Origin: Peptococcaceae bacterium
GTDB taxonomy: Bacteria > Bacillota > Desulfitobacteriia > Desulfitobacteriales > Desulfitobacteriaceae
Length of the DNA: 8,270 bases
Reading direction: 5' to 3'
NCBI GenBank assembly: GCA_031289815.1
Contig: JAITOS010000101.1
Span: 1-8,270, forward strand
Notes under the pieces: model-generated
The model's input: only the letters and a program-made list of their open reading frames with translations
Told to the model about the DNA's origin: nothing
The model's database searches: none
Part shown: positions 1-6,252 of the stretch, one piece after another
Position numbering within the stretch: position 1 is the stretch's first letter
Layout: each line of letters opens with the position of its first letter
Program-made: the position numbers and the translations under genes

Positions 1-7
1 ATTTTTA

Positions 8-36
8 TTTACAAAATCGTTCGCATTGAATATACT
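8..36 (+). promoter_or_regulatory. Sigma-A type promoter of the MFS gene
   Basis: A -35 hexamer TTTACA (8-13) and a -10 hexamer TATACT (31-36) are separated by exactly 17 bp. Each differs from consensus at one position. Transcription would start near 43, giving a 5' UTR of about 70 nt before the GTG at 111. This is read directly from sequence; activity is inferred. Confidence 0.65.
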
Positions 37-54
37 AAGAACACAATCGAACGC
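16..54. promoter_or_regulatory. Candidate operator repeats over the MFS promoter
   Basis: ATCGTTCGC (16-24) and ATCGAACGC (46-54) are near-identical direct repeats exactly 30 bp apart, about three helical turns. Their cores CGTTCG and CGAACG are reverse complements, so they also form an inverted pair. One lies in the -35/-10 spacer and the other just after the predicted start site, as expected for a repressor blocking transcription. No regulator gene is visible because the window begins here. Confidence 0.35.
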
Positions 55-110
55 GGCGCGAGGGGAAAACCGTCACGGAAGCGATATGAAACGAATTTGA
101 GGTACGCGAA

Positions 111-1277
111 GTGGAAAACCAGCCGCTGCTCAGAAATAAACGGTTTCTTTCGATCTTTAGCATCGCCTTTATCATCTATATCTCCAATTATATGGTGATG
201 CAAACGATCCCTTTGTATGCGGATACCTTGGGCGCGTCGGCGCAAATGCTGGGGATGGTGTCCGGTATCTTCTCCATGTGCGCCCTGCTAATGCGACCTT
301 TTTCGGGGCAGCTGTCAGACACAGAGGACAAAACGATCCTGCTGCGCCTGGTGATTGTCGGCTTGCTGGTATCCGTGTTCGGTTTGGCCTTTTCCAGGCA
401 AATCTGGCTGCTGCTCCTGTTTCGCGGACTCGGCGGCTTTGCCTGGGGGGCCGGTTCCACCGTGTGCGTGACCATCGCCAGCGGTTGCTTTGCCAAGGAA
501 AACCTGGGCGCGGGCATTGGCGTGTTTGGCTTGGGGCAAACTATCGCCCAGGCCTTTGCGCCGATGCTGGCCCTTAAAATTGGGGAGTTCTACGGCTATA
601 GCTTTCTCTACCAGTTGAACATCGGCATTTTTATGGCGGCCTTCGCCCTGACCTTTTTATTCAAGGCGGAAAAGAATGTGAAGAGAACGCGCAAATATTC
701 CCTGAACCTCAAGGAGATGGTCTGTTTTGCCGCGATCCCGCCGGCCAGTCTGGGCATGTCCAATTATATCGCCCAAGGCGCGGTCACGGCTTTTCTGATC
801 ATCTTCGCGCATAGTCTCGAAATCTGGGGTATCGGGGTTTATTTTACGGTGGTGGCGTTCACGGTCTTGCTGACCAGACCCCTATGGGGGCGGCTGACGG
901 ATCGCTACGGCTTTCTGAAGGTCATCATCCCCTGTCAGGGTTTCGTTGTCGCCGCTTTGCTGACGGTGTTTTTTGCCCAGACCCTGTGGCACTTCATTCT
1001 GGCGGCGCTGCTCATGGGCGTGGGGACCTCCGGCGCGCAGCCGGCGTTTATCTCGGAGTGTATCAAGCGGGCGCCCGCCGAGCAAAAAGGCAGCGCCGGC
1101 AATACGCATTATATCGGCTTGGACATCGGCTACTTTATCGGCGGCAATCTGGCGGGGTTTGTGGTGGCGCTGACCGGCTACCGCAGTATGTTCCTGCTGT
1201 TTACCCTGCCGCTCATTCTCAGTACGGCGCTGTTCATTATTTTTGACAAGCGGCGAGCGGCGAAGGCGGAGATTTGA
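111..1277 (+). CDS. MFS transporter, 12-TM, drug/metabolite efflux type
   Basis: This 388-residue protein is a typical single-domain major facilitator of the inner membrane, probably a proton-coupled exporter; the substrate cannot be read from sequence. Hydrophobic segments run through both halves, with a basic central loop around residues 185-200 (KAEKNVKRTRK) separating two six-helix bundles. The motif-A loop between TM2 and TM3 is present as RPFSGQLSD (62-70), and its repeat in the second half is RPLWGRLTDRYG (256-267). The GTG start at 111 is chosen because GAGG at 99-102 sits 8 bp upstream and the first helix follows directly. It has its own sigma-A promoter and possible operator, so it is probably a separate unit from adk. 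Specific drug resistance should not be assumed. Confidence 0.88.
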   Translation: MENQPLLRNKRFLSIFSIAFIIYISNYMVMQTIPLYADTLGASAQMLGMVSGIFSMCALLMRPFSGQLSDTEDKTILLRLVIVGLLVSVFGLAFSRQIWLLLLFRGLGGFAWGAGSTVCVTIASGCFAKENLGAGIGVFGLGQTIAQAFAPMLALKIGEFYGYSFLYQLNIGIFMAAFALTFLFKAEKNVKRTRKYSLNLKEMVCFAAIPPASLGMSNYIAQGAVTAFLIIFAHSLEIWGIGVYFTVVAFTVLLTRPLWGRLTDRYGFLKVIIPCQGFVVAALLTVFFAQTLWHFILAALLMGVGTSGAQPAFISECIKRAPAEQKGSAGNTHYIGLDIGYFIGGNLAGFVVALTGYRSMFLLFTLPLILSTALFIIFDKRRAAKAEI

Positions 1278-1345
1278 GAAAAATGAACCTAAACCAATGA
1301 AAAAGAGCCATAGTTTTGTCAACGAACAACGCTGCGGGGGTCTGT

Positions 1346-1363
1346 TTTCCGGAATTCAAACAA
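1346..1363 (+). promoter_or_regulatory. Putative enhancer (UAS) of the adk sigma-54 promoter
   Basis: TTTCCGGAATTCAAACAA contains the palindromic core TTCCGGAA. It matches 16 of 18 positions of a site at 3867-3884 that lies at a similar distance from a second sigma-54 promoter. The core centre is about 86 bp upstream of the -24 GG, in the usual range for bacterial enhancer-binding protein sites. A weaker half-match, GTCCGTAA (1370-1377), follows about 23 bp downstream. The binding protein is not in the window. Confidence 0.5.
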
Positions 1364-1434
1364 ATCCGCGTCCGTAAAGCGGAGACAAGCCAGGTTTTAA
1401 GGGATCTATTCCCATATCTACAGCTTGCTTGAAG

Positions 1435-1452
1435 TTGGCATGGTATTTGCAA
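1435..1452 (+). promoter_or_regulatory. Sigma-54 (RpoN) promoter upstream of adk
   Basis: TTGGCATGGTATTTGCAA fits the sigma-54 consensus TGGCAC-N5-TTGC. The near-invariant GG (1437-1438) and GC (1449-1450) are separated by exactly 10 bp. Transcription is expected near 1462, about 100 nt before the adk start. Such promoters need an ATP-dependent enhancer-binding activator, so adk expression here would be conditional. Confidence 0.72.
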
Positions 1453-1465
1453 GTATAGATAAAAC

Positions 1466-1536
1466 AGCGGCTGTCTGACGAACGGTCATCCATCACCCGA
1501 GGCAGAGAGCTGATGGGGGGTGGCGGAGGAGCCGCT
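1466..1536 (+). ncRNA. Foldable 5' leader of adk, possible cis-regulatory RNA
   Basis: Beginning at the predicted sigma-54 start site, three stems can nest into a three-way junction: AGCGGCT (1466-1472) with AGCCGCT (1530-1536); TGAC (1476-1479) with GTCA (1485-1488) around loop GAACG; and CCATCA (1490-1495) with TGATGG (1511-1516). The closing stem ends 12 nt before the adk ribosome site at 1549. It matches no riboswitch class I recognise. A nine-codon frame, ATG at 1513 to TAA ending 1542, reads MGGGGGAAL, but it is more likely a by-product of G-rich sequence. Folding was done by eye only. Confidence 0.35.
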
Positions 1537-1562
1537 TTATAAAATAATGGGAGGGATTTAGC

Positions 1563-2213
1563 GTGAATGTTATCTTTATGGGACCGCCTGGCGCCGGTAA
1601 AGGGACACAGGCAGAAAAAATAGTTGATAAATTTCAAATACCGCATATTTCGACAGGAGACATGTTTAGAGCAGCGCTGGAAGCGAAGACGCCGCTGGGT
1701 TTAAAGGCCAAGGAATATATGGATGCGGGAGCGCTGGTGCCGGATGATGTAACGATAGGAATTGTGGAAGAACGTCTCGGCCAGGATGACTGTAAAAAAG
1801 GATTTTTACTGGACGGCTTTCCGCGAACCGTCGCCCAGGCGGACGCCTTGACCGGGCTTTTGGAAAAACTCAAGGTGCGGATGCAGGGGGTTCTGAACAT
1901 TGAAGTGGATGAAGCGGTGCTGTTGAGCCGTTTAGCCGGACGGAGAATTTGTCAAAAGTGCGGCGTATCCTATCATATGGTATTTATTCCCCCGGTAAAA
2001 GAAGGCGTTTGCGATAAATGCGGCGGCGATCTTTATCAGCGGAATGATGATTCCCTGGAAACGGCCAAGAAGCGGTTGGGGGTATATCATCAGCAAACAC
2101 AACCGCTGATCAGTTATTATCAGAAAAAAGGCTTGCTGAAATCAATTCAGGGCGATCAGGCGACGGACAAGGTGTTTGAGGATATTCTGGTTTCACTGGC
2201 GCCTGATTCATGA
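1563..2213 (+). CDS. adk: Adenylate kinase (zinc-LID type)
   Basis: Cytosolic adenylate kinase, catalysing ATP + AMP to 2 ADP; at 216 residues it is the usual length of the long bacterial form. The P-loop GPPGAGKGT is at residues 7-15, the AMP-binding STGDMFR at 30-36 and DGFPRT at 84-89. The LID domain has Cys130, Cys133, Cys150 and Cys153, the tetra-cysteine structural zinc site of many Gram-positive enzymes, and RRLGVYHQQT-type LID/core residues follow near 170-180. The GTG at 1563 is fixed by the P-loop position and by GGGAGGG (1549-1555) 7 bp upstream. Normally adk sits between secY and map in the ribosomal-protein operon. Here it stands alone behind a sigma-54 promoter, so it may be a second copy serving a catabolic need such as recycling AMP from AMP-forming ligases or sulfate reduction. 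That role is inference. Confidence 0.96.
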   Translation: MNVIFMGPPGAGKGTQAEKIVDKFQIPHISTGDMFRAALEAKTPLGLKAKEYMDAGALVPDDVTIGIVEERLGQDDCKKGFLLDGFPRTVAQADALTGLLEKLKVRMQGVLNIEVDEAVLLSRLAGRRICQKCGVSYHMVFIPPVKEGVCDKCGGDLYQRNDDSLETAKKRLGVYHQQTQPLISYYQKKGLLKSIQGDQATDKVFEDILVSLAPDS

Positions 2214-2303
2214 ACCTGAAACACGGCAGCTGATCAAAGATACAGGGATGATTTGTAGAATATTTAGGGAATAACGATTGATATCGAAGGAGCAAAGCGT
2301 CAC

Positions 2304-3731
2304 TTGTTGGAGCGAATAACTCAATCTCCGAAGCTGCGTTGGTTTATCTTGATCAATGTAGTTTTGGGCGGATTTATGGCCAATTTGGATAGCAGTATTG
2401 TCAATGTTGCTTTACCGACCATGTCGATGGATTTGAACGTCGGCCTTGCCACCATTCAGTGGACCGTCACGGTATATTTACTCGCCATTACCAGCTGTCT
2501 GCCGGTCTTTGGCCGTCTCAGCGACTTGTTGAGCCGCAAAAAAGTATTCATCACCGGTTTTCTTATTTTTACGATTGGCTCGGCTTTGTGCGGCTTGGCC
2601 GAAAGTTTCCGGATGCTCGTGGCCATGCGCGCCTTGCAGGCGCTGGGGGCCGCCATGTTTATGTCGATCAACCAAGCGATGATTGTGTCCGCCTTTCCTC
2701 CGGAGGAAAGAGGACGGGCCTTGGGTATCAATGGCACATTGATTGCGTTGGGCGGCTTAACCGGTCCGGCCTTGGGGGGATTGCTGGTAAGCTGGGCGGG
2801 GTGGCGCTCCATATTTTATATCAATGTTCCCATCGGGATTCTGGCCTACCTGGCGGCCAGGATCATTTTACCGGCGGATGAAAAGAAGCAAGACGCCGCC
2901 TTTGATTACAAAGGCAGCGTCCTGTTTACCCTGGGATTAATTTGTACGCTTTTTGCCGTGAATAATGGCTCGCTTTTCGGCTGGACGTCTAAAATTATAG
3001 AGGGTTCCTTGGGCTCGGGCCTGGTACTCCTGGCCGTTTTCTTCTATACGCAAATGCGCGTCAAAGTGCCTTTAATTGATTTTAGAATTTATCAGAATAT
3101 CCCGTTTATGATTGGCAATCTGTCCTCCTTTTTAAACCACCTGACGACCTTTGCCAATCTCATTTTAATGCCCTTCTATTTGCAGCACATCTTGTCTTTT
3201 TCAACCGGCAAGGTTGGTTTAATGATGGCTATTTTCCCGGCTTGTGTAGCGCTCTCGGCGCCCGTTTGCGGTTATCTGTCCGACCGCTACGGTCCGATCC
3301 TCTTAACCACAGGCGGATTATTATTAAAAACCTCAGGTTTTTTCTATTTATTCACCGTGACGGCGTCCTCGTCTTTCTGGCAGGTGGCGCCAAGTCTGGT
3401 TCTGCTGGGCATTGGCGCGGGTATGTTTCAGTCGCCCAATATCAGCTGCACGATGGGTTCGGTTCAACCGGAACAACTTGGGATTGCAGGCGGACTCAAC
3501 GCCTTGGCGCGAAATTTGGGACAGATTTTAGGCGTGTCCTTTTCGGTCTTGCTATTTGAACATTGGCAAGCCGCGTTACTATCAGGAATATACCAGCCCA
3601 CGGCGACGCAGTCGACCCATGCTTTTGTCTCCGCTTACCATTCGGTGATGCTGTTAGTCGCGGGAATCAGCTTAGCTTCTGTGTTTCTTGCCTTCTATCG
3701 CCGGGGATATATCATGGTAAAAAAAGAGTGA
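2304..3731 (+). CDS. MFS transporter, DHA2 family (14-TM drug:H+ antiporter)
   Basis: This 475-residue membrane protein belongs to the EmrB/QacA-like DHA2 group of proton-driven multidrug exporters. The TM1 signature is LDSSIVNVALPTM (28-40). Motif A is GRLSDLLSRKK (70-80), motif B is RALQALGAA (109-117, with Ala where Gly is more usual), and the antiporter motif C is GPALGG (154-159), followed by GWRSIFYINVPIG (166-178), typical of this family. Length and hydrophobicity fit 14 helices. The TTG at 2304 is preceded by AAGGAG (2287-2292), 11 bp away; no better start lies between it and TM1. The 90-bp gap after adk shows no clear terminator, so it may be read from the adk promoter. No EmrA-like membrane-fusion partner is present, as expected in a Gram-positive. 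Substrate is unknown. Confidence 0.9.
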   Translation: MLERITQSPKLRWFILINVVLGGFMANLDSSIVNVALPTMSMDLNVGLATIQWTVTVYLLAITSCLPVFGRLSDLLSRKKVFITGFLIFTIGSALCGLAESFRMLVAMRALQALGAAMFMSINQAMIVSAFPPEERGRALGINGTLIALGGLTGPALGGLLVSWAGWRSIFYINVPIGILAYLAARIILPADEKKQDAAFDYKGSVLFTLGLICTLFAVNNGSLFGWTSKIIEGSLGSGLVLLAVFFYTQMRVKVPLIDFRIYQNIPFMIGNLSSFLNHLTTFANLILMPFYLQHILSFSTGKVGLMMAIFPACVALSAPVCGYLSDRYGPILLTTGGLLLKTSGFFYLFTVTASSSFWQVAPSLVLLGIGAGMFQSPNISCTMGSVQPEQLGIAGGLNALARNLGQILGVSFSVLLFEHWQAALLSGIYQPTATQSTHAFVSAYHSVMLLVAGISLASVFLAFYRRGYIMVKKE

Positions 3732-3866
3732 GGGGGGGCAAAACGCGGCGGCGGCAGGCAGGCAGTCGGATTGAATTTTCAATAAATAACAACATGTCTC
3801 CCAAAATTGACGATAGATAAAACAGCTGATCATGAAAAAAGATAAAGTTTTAAAGAATTAGTTTGC

Positions 3867-3899
3867 TTTCTGGAAATCAAACAAGGTTTTGTTCCGGAA
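3867..3899 (+). promoter_or_regulatory. Putative double enhancer (UAS) of the 4332 operon
   Basis: TTTCTGGAAATCAAACAA (3867-3884) matches the motif upstream of adk in 16 of 18 positions, and a perfect palindrome TTCCGGAA lies at 3892-3899, 24 bp on (centre to centre). The sites are about 98 and 74 bp upstream of the -24 GG. The matching site at adk lies about 86 bp upstream, roughly one helical turn different, so it would present a similar DNA face. Paired sites suit an oligomeric sigma-54 activator. Confidence 0.5.
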
Positions 3900-3967
3900 A
3901 GTGGAATATAGGATGGAACCGCAAGTAAAACCTAGCCGTTATCACCTTTTGGCGTCAGAATTTGATG

Positions 3968-3985
3968 TTGGCATAATAATTGCAT
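3968..3985 (+). promoter_or_regulatory. Sigma-54 (RpoN) promoter of the 4332 operon
   Basis: TTGGCATAATAATTGCAT has GG at 3970-3971 and GC at 3982-3983 with exactly 10 bp between, and matches TTGGCA-N6-TTGCAT closely. The predicted start is near 3995, leaving an unusually long leader before the TTG at 4332. No competing sigma-A promoter is obvious between here and the gene. Confidence 0.75.
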
Positions 3986-4166
3986 AAAAGGCAAGCAAGG
4001 GACAGATATACTGACCGGCTGAAAATCTAACCTGGAAAGGGGGTTGGGGAAGCGCCGGAATTTCTCCGGGAATAGAACCCGGAGCGGGATGAAATGCAAG
4101 TTTTGAGCATACTGTTAAAGACGGAAAGAGTCATTAAAAAAGGACAATCCCAGAGGTGAAACCAAA

Positions 4167-4214
4167 ATGATTCGGAGAAGGGGGAATGGGAACCCGCGTT
4201 ACCGGTCAAGATGA
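4167..4214 (+). CDS. Possible 15-residue arginine-rich leader peptide
   Basis: An ATG at 4167 follows a strong ribosome site, GAGGTGA (4153-4159 region), at 7 bp spacing. It opens a 15-codon frame, MIRRRGNGNPRYRSR, with six arginines (codons CGG, AGA, AGG, CGT, CGG, AGA), ending in TGA at 4212-4214. Its last codons overlap the 5' arm of a stem (4201-4208 with 4233-4241) followed by a T-rich tract, an arrangement seen in translation-coupled attenuators. Nothing else shows that it is translated. Chance is possible in a 335-nt leader, and the stem is weak. Confidence 0.35.
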   Translation: MIRRRGNGNPRYRSR

Positions 4215-4331
4215 TCATATCTGTCCAAAGGATGACCTGGTTCTTTTACAATTGAGGGAATAAAGGCACACACAGTGAGTACTCGACGAAATCGTGGCTT
4301 GAGTGATTTCTAAAATTAGGGGGAGTTTTAA

Positions 4332-5258
4332 TTGAGTATTATCGTGCAATCAACTTTAACCGATGCGGAGAAAACAAAAATCATTGAAGATTTTATCAGC
4401 GAATATGAAACAAGAGTCCAGGAAGAATGTGGTCATGCCCTGGACGCCCTTTACCGGCATGGCAGTTACGCTTTCGGGAAGGTGAATCTGGACTTTCCGG
4501 ATTTGAATTACCTCTTGGTCGTAAAAAAGGGAGCGCATCCCAACATCTTTTTACGGCACGGTCAGATCCTGAGAGAAATGAGCAATGTGATCAAAGAAAA
4601 AGCGCAGGTCATGGTGGAGTTCAGACCGAATCGCTATATTTACCCCAGCAAGAATGACGTTGGCTTTGAAATCTCCATTGATCCTCAATATATACACGCC
4701 GAGGATGGGGTTGGCGACGTCCCGTTTGGCTGGGGCTGGGTTCTTCAGGGTTCGCTGGATACCAGGAAGCTGGTCTTTGGTGAGGACGTGCTGGAGAAGG
4801 TCGTTCAGCCGCCGCTCACGACGGAATATATCATCAAATACTTCCCGGGCTGTTATTCGCATATCTGGTTGCCGCTGGAACGGGCGCCCGTGCAATATAA
4901 GATGCCGGATGATTATTATCTGTTATTGCATGAAGCCTACTGTGTGGCCAAGATGTCAGCGATCGGCTGGGGCGTGAATCTGGCTATGACGGAAGAAGAA
5001 ATGGAAAGCAAGGCGTGGCTGAAGTATATGTTTGACAAAAATGAGCTGATTCCCTTCTATCATGAAAGATACGATGAAAAGACAGCGAAGAACGTCGAAT
5101 ATATGCTCAACGTCAGAGATCACTGGATGGAGTATAAGCATGATACGGAAGTAGCCATCAGGATGTATCAGGTGGCCTATCAAATCGTTATGGCCTTAAA
5201 AGTGAAGTACGGCCAGATCTGTCATGATTTCTTCTCTTCCGGCAGAACCTTGAAATAA
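4332..5258 (+). CDS. Nucleotidyltransferase-fold-like protein, function unknown
   Basis: I do not recognise this 308-residue soluble protein by name. Its N-terminal part resembles the DNA polymerase beta-type nucleotidyltransferase fold: RHGSYAFGKVNLDFPDLN (42-59) follows the pattern hG-S-x3-G-...-D-hydrophobic-D of the active-site loop, preceded by a helix (11-35) and followed by the strand YLLVV. GSLDTRKLVFGEDVLEKV (140-157) looks like the conserved 'gr.lyG.D.l' segment of aminoglycoside-type nucleotidyltransferases, and residues 190-300 are mostly helical, as in their C-terminal domains. The second metal-binding aspartate appears to be Asn59 (DLN, not DxD), so catalysis may be lost or changed. 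The TTG start at 4332 has AGGGGGAG (4318-4325) 6 bp upstream. It is the first gene after the sigma-54 promoter and is 63 bp from the next gene, probably in one operon. The family link is inference from motifs. Confidence 0.6.
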   Translation: MSIIVQSTLTDAEKTKIIEDFISEYETRVQEECGHALDALYRHGSYAFGKVNLDFPDLNYLLVVKKGAHPNIFLRHGQILREMSNVIKEKAQVMVEFRPNRYIYPSKNDVGFEISIDPQYIHAEDGVGDVPFGWGWVLQGSLDTRKLVFGEDVLEKVVQPPLTTEYIIKYFPGCYSHIWLPLERAPVQYKMPDDYYLLLHEAYCVAKMSAIGWGVNLAMTEEEMESKAWLKYMFDKNELIPFYHERYDEKTAKNVEYMLNVRDHWMEYKHDTEVAIRMYQVAYQIVMALKVKYGQICHDFFSSGRTLK

Positions 5259-5321
5259 TCAGAATTACACGGATCACAATCATTCGCAGTTGGTTTTTGA
5301 TTAAAGAATGGAGAGTGATTT

Positions 5322-5936
5322 ATGAGTTTAAGCACACAATGGAGAACGAATTGCGTTGCGGTTTTGTTTGCGGCGGTTCTGTATTCCCTGGGATCAAATA
5401 TTCTCACGGTGCACTTGACAGGCGGGTTCCAAGGTTGGCATACAGGTTTTGTTGCTATGGCTGGCGGTCTCGATAGGGCAACCGGCGAGACGCTTCCATT
5501 TTGGACGGCAGCTATGAGTTGGAAGGCTCTGGGCGTGAACTTGGTGGTCGGCTATATCGTCGGCTGCGTGATCGGGATCTTCCTGCCTCTGATCAATTGG
5601 GGCATGGCCCTGGCCAAGTTTTTTGGCTTCACGTTCCAAAAACCCAAGAGATTTCATAAAGCGGTACAGGTTTTCTACACCTTCTTTTTCGCGCTATTCG
5701 TTAGTTTCCTGATGACCATGTTTGCGGAAGTACTCATGGGCGGCCAATCGTTTGTGGTAGGGCTTCAAGATTGGGGTAAAGGCTTCCTTCTCTACTTTGT
5801 AGACGCTCTGATTGTCACCCTGGTCTTCCTTGACTTTTTCGAATGGGCGTCGAGAAAGCTGCAACATTTTCCGGATCCGCCCTGGGCTGCAAAAGGCGGT
5901 CAGGCGAACCACGGCGGCGGGGGCGGCGGTCATTGA
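5322..5936 (+). CDS. Four-TM membrane protein with Gly/His C-terminal tail, unknown
   Basis: This 204-residue integral membrane protein belongs to no family I recognise. Hydrophobic segments lie near residues 11-31, 70-93, 115-138 and 153-173. The basic loop QKPKRFHK (106-113) between TM2 and TM3, and RK after TM4, place both termini in the cytoplasm. The loop after TM1 (32-66) would face outward and is rich in Gly and aromatic residues. The tail ends in NHGGGGGGH (196-204), which could bind metal or be a flexible linker. The ATG at 5322 has GGAGAG (5310-5315) 6 bp upstream. The short gap from the nucleotidyltransferase-like gene and the lack of a promoter or terminator between them suggest co-transcription, so this protein may be its membrane partner. 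That pairing is inference. Confidence 0.8.
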   Translation: MSLSTQWRTNCVAVLFAAVLYSLGSNILTVHLTGGFQGWHTGFVAMAGGLDRATGETLPFWTAAMSWKALGVNLVVGYIVGCVIGIFLPLINWGMALAKFFGFTFQKPKRFHKAVQVFYTFFFALFVSFLMTMFAEVLMGGQSFVVGLQDWGKGFLLYFVDALIVTLVFLDFFEWASRKLQHFPDPPWAAKGGQANHGGGGGGH

Positions 5937-6252
5937 GGTCATTCCTGAGAACAACAGGATGCCGCGCCTTTTCGGAGGCATGTTGCCGGGACCTGACTTC
6001 GCTTGAATGAACTTCATCCGGGGTTGCGTTCCCCAAACACCATAACGACGATAGCGGTTGGTACGGCCGGAAGGGTGAAGGGTGGAAAGCCCTCCCCTTC
6101 CGGGGGGCCGACAGGACAACGCTGGTTTGATCATCAACGATAAATCTGCCCATCCCGGTGAGACGGCCGAGAGCCGTTCGCATTGTAAAATATAAGGCAA
6201 TCAATGAGGTATCCTAAAAAATTAAAATATACAAATTGAGGAGAGTGCAAAA
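5937..6252. other. GC-rich intergenic region with several hairpins
   Basis: This 316-bp gap shows no convincing gene on either strand. By eye it can form: CAAC-ATGCC with GGCAT-GTTG (5952-5963 and 5977-5985, with an AGG bulge); GGGG/CCCC (6020-6023 and 6031-6034); a long hairpin CCGGAAGGG/CCCTTCCGG (6067-6075 and 6095-6103) with an inner AGGG/CCCT; and ACGGC/GCCGT (6163-6167 and 6173-6177). A near-palindrome TTGATCATCAA is at 6127-6137. None is followed by a T-run, so simple termination is unlikely; the last 60 bp are AT-rich. Candidates are a structured leader RNA for the 6253 gene, a processed intercistronic region or a dispersed repeat. I cannot choose between them. Confidence 0.45.

Larger units (their letters stand above)
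3732..4331 (+). other. 600-bp intergenic region with regulatory elements
   Basis: No conventional gene is seen. After the DHA2 stop there is a GC-rich patch (to about 3770), then a 14-bp palindrome ATTGAATTTTCAAT (3770-3783), an AT-rich stretch, two TTCYGGAA-type sites (3867-3899) and a sigma-54 promoter (3968-3985). The predicted leader from about 3995 is some 335 nt. It holds a perfect 7-bp hairpin, CTCCGGG/CCCGGAG (4064-4070 and 4078-4084), a short arginine-rich frame (4167-4214), and a loose stem ACCGGTCA/TGACCTGGT (4201-4208 and 4233-4241) followed by TCTTTT. I recognise no known riboswitch class. Confidence 0.6.

Noticed and set aside
1278..1340. Terminator after the first MFS gene
   Set aside because: No stem-loop with a T-run could be found; the gap is A-rich but has no clear palindrome.
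1513..1542. Nine-codon frame MGGGGGAAL in the adk leader
   Set aside because: The spacing to a weak GAGG is 10 bp, the composition follows from a G-run, and the frame lies inside the proposed stems. Too little to call a gene.
2732..2747. Sigma-54-like site TGGCACATTGATTGCG inside the DHA2 gene
   Set aside because: It fits the consensus with exact spacing, but lies within a conserved coding stretch (residues GTLIA) about 1.6 kb from the next gene start and lacks the shared upstream motif. Probably incidental, or an inactive intragenic site.
2227..3832. Ten-base repeat CAGCTGATCA at 2227-2236 and 3823-3832, after adk and after the DHA2 gene
   Set aside because: It is short, with no shared flanks or consistent position relative to promoters; it could be chance.
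5991..6000. Resemblance of the minus strand to the SRP RNA core (GTCAGGTCC)
   Set aside because: Only nine bases match. The conserved GGAA loop and the asymmetric loop of SRP RNA are missing next to it.
5694..6204. Two long minus-strand frames (168 and 129 codons) over the end of the 4-TM gene and the gap
   Set aside because: They overlap each other and the real gene, lack convincing ribosome sites, and their Arg/Pro/Ser-rich translations resemble no domain I know. They are best explained by GC-rich sequence.
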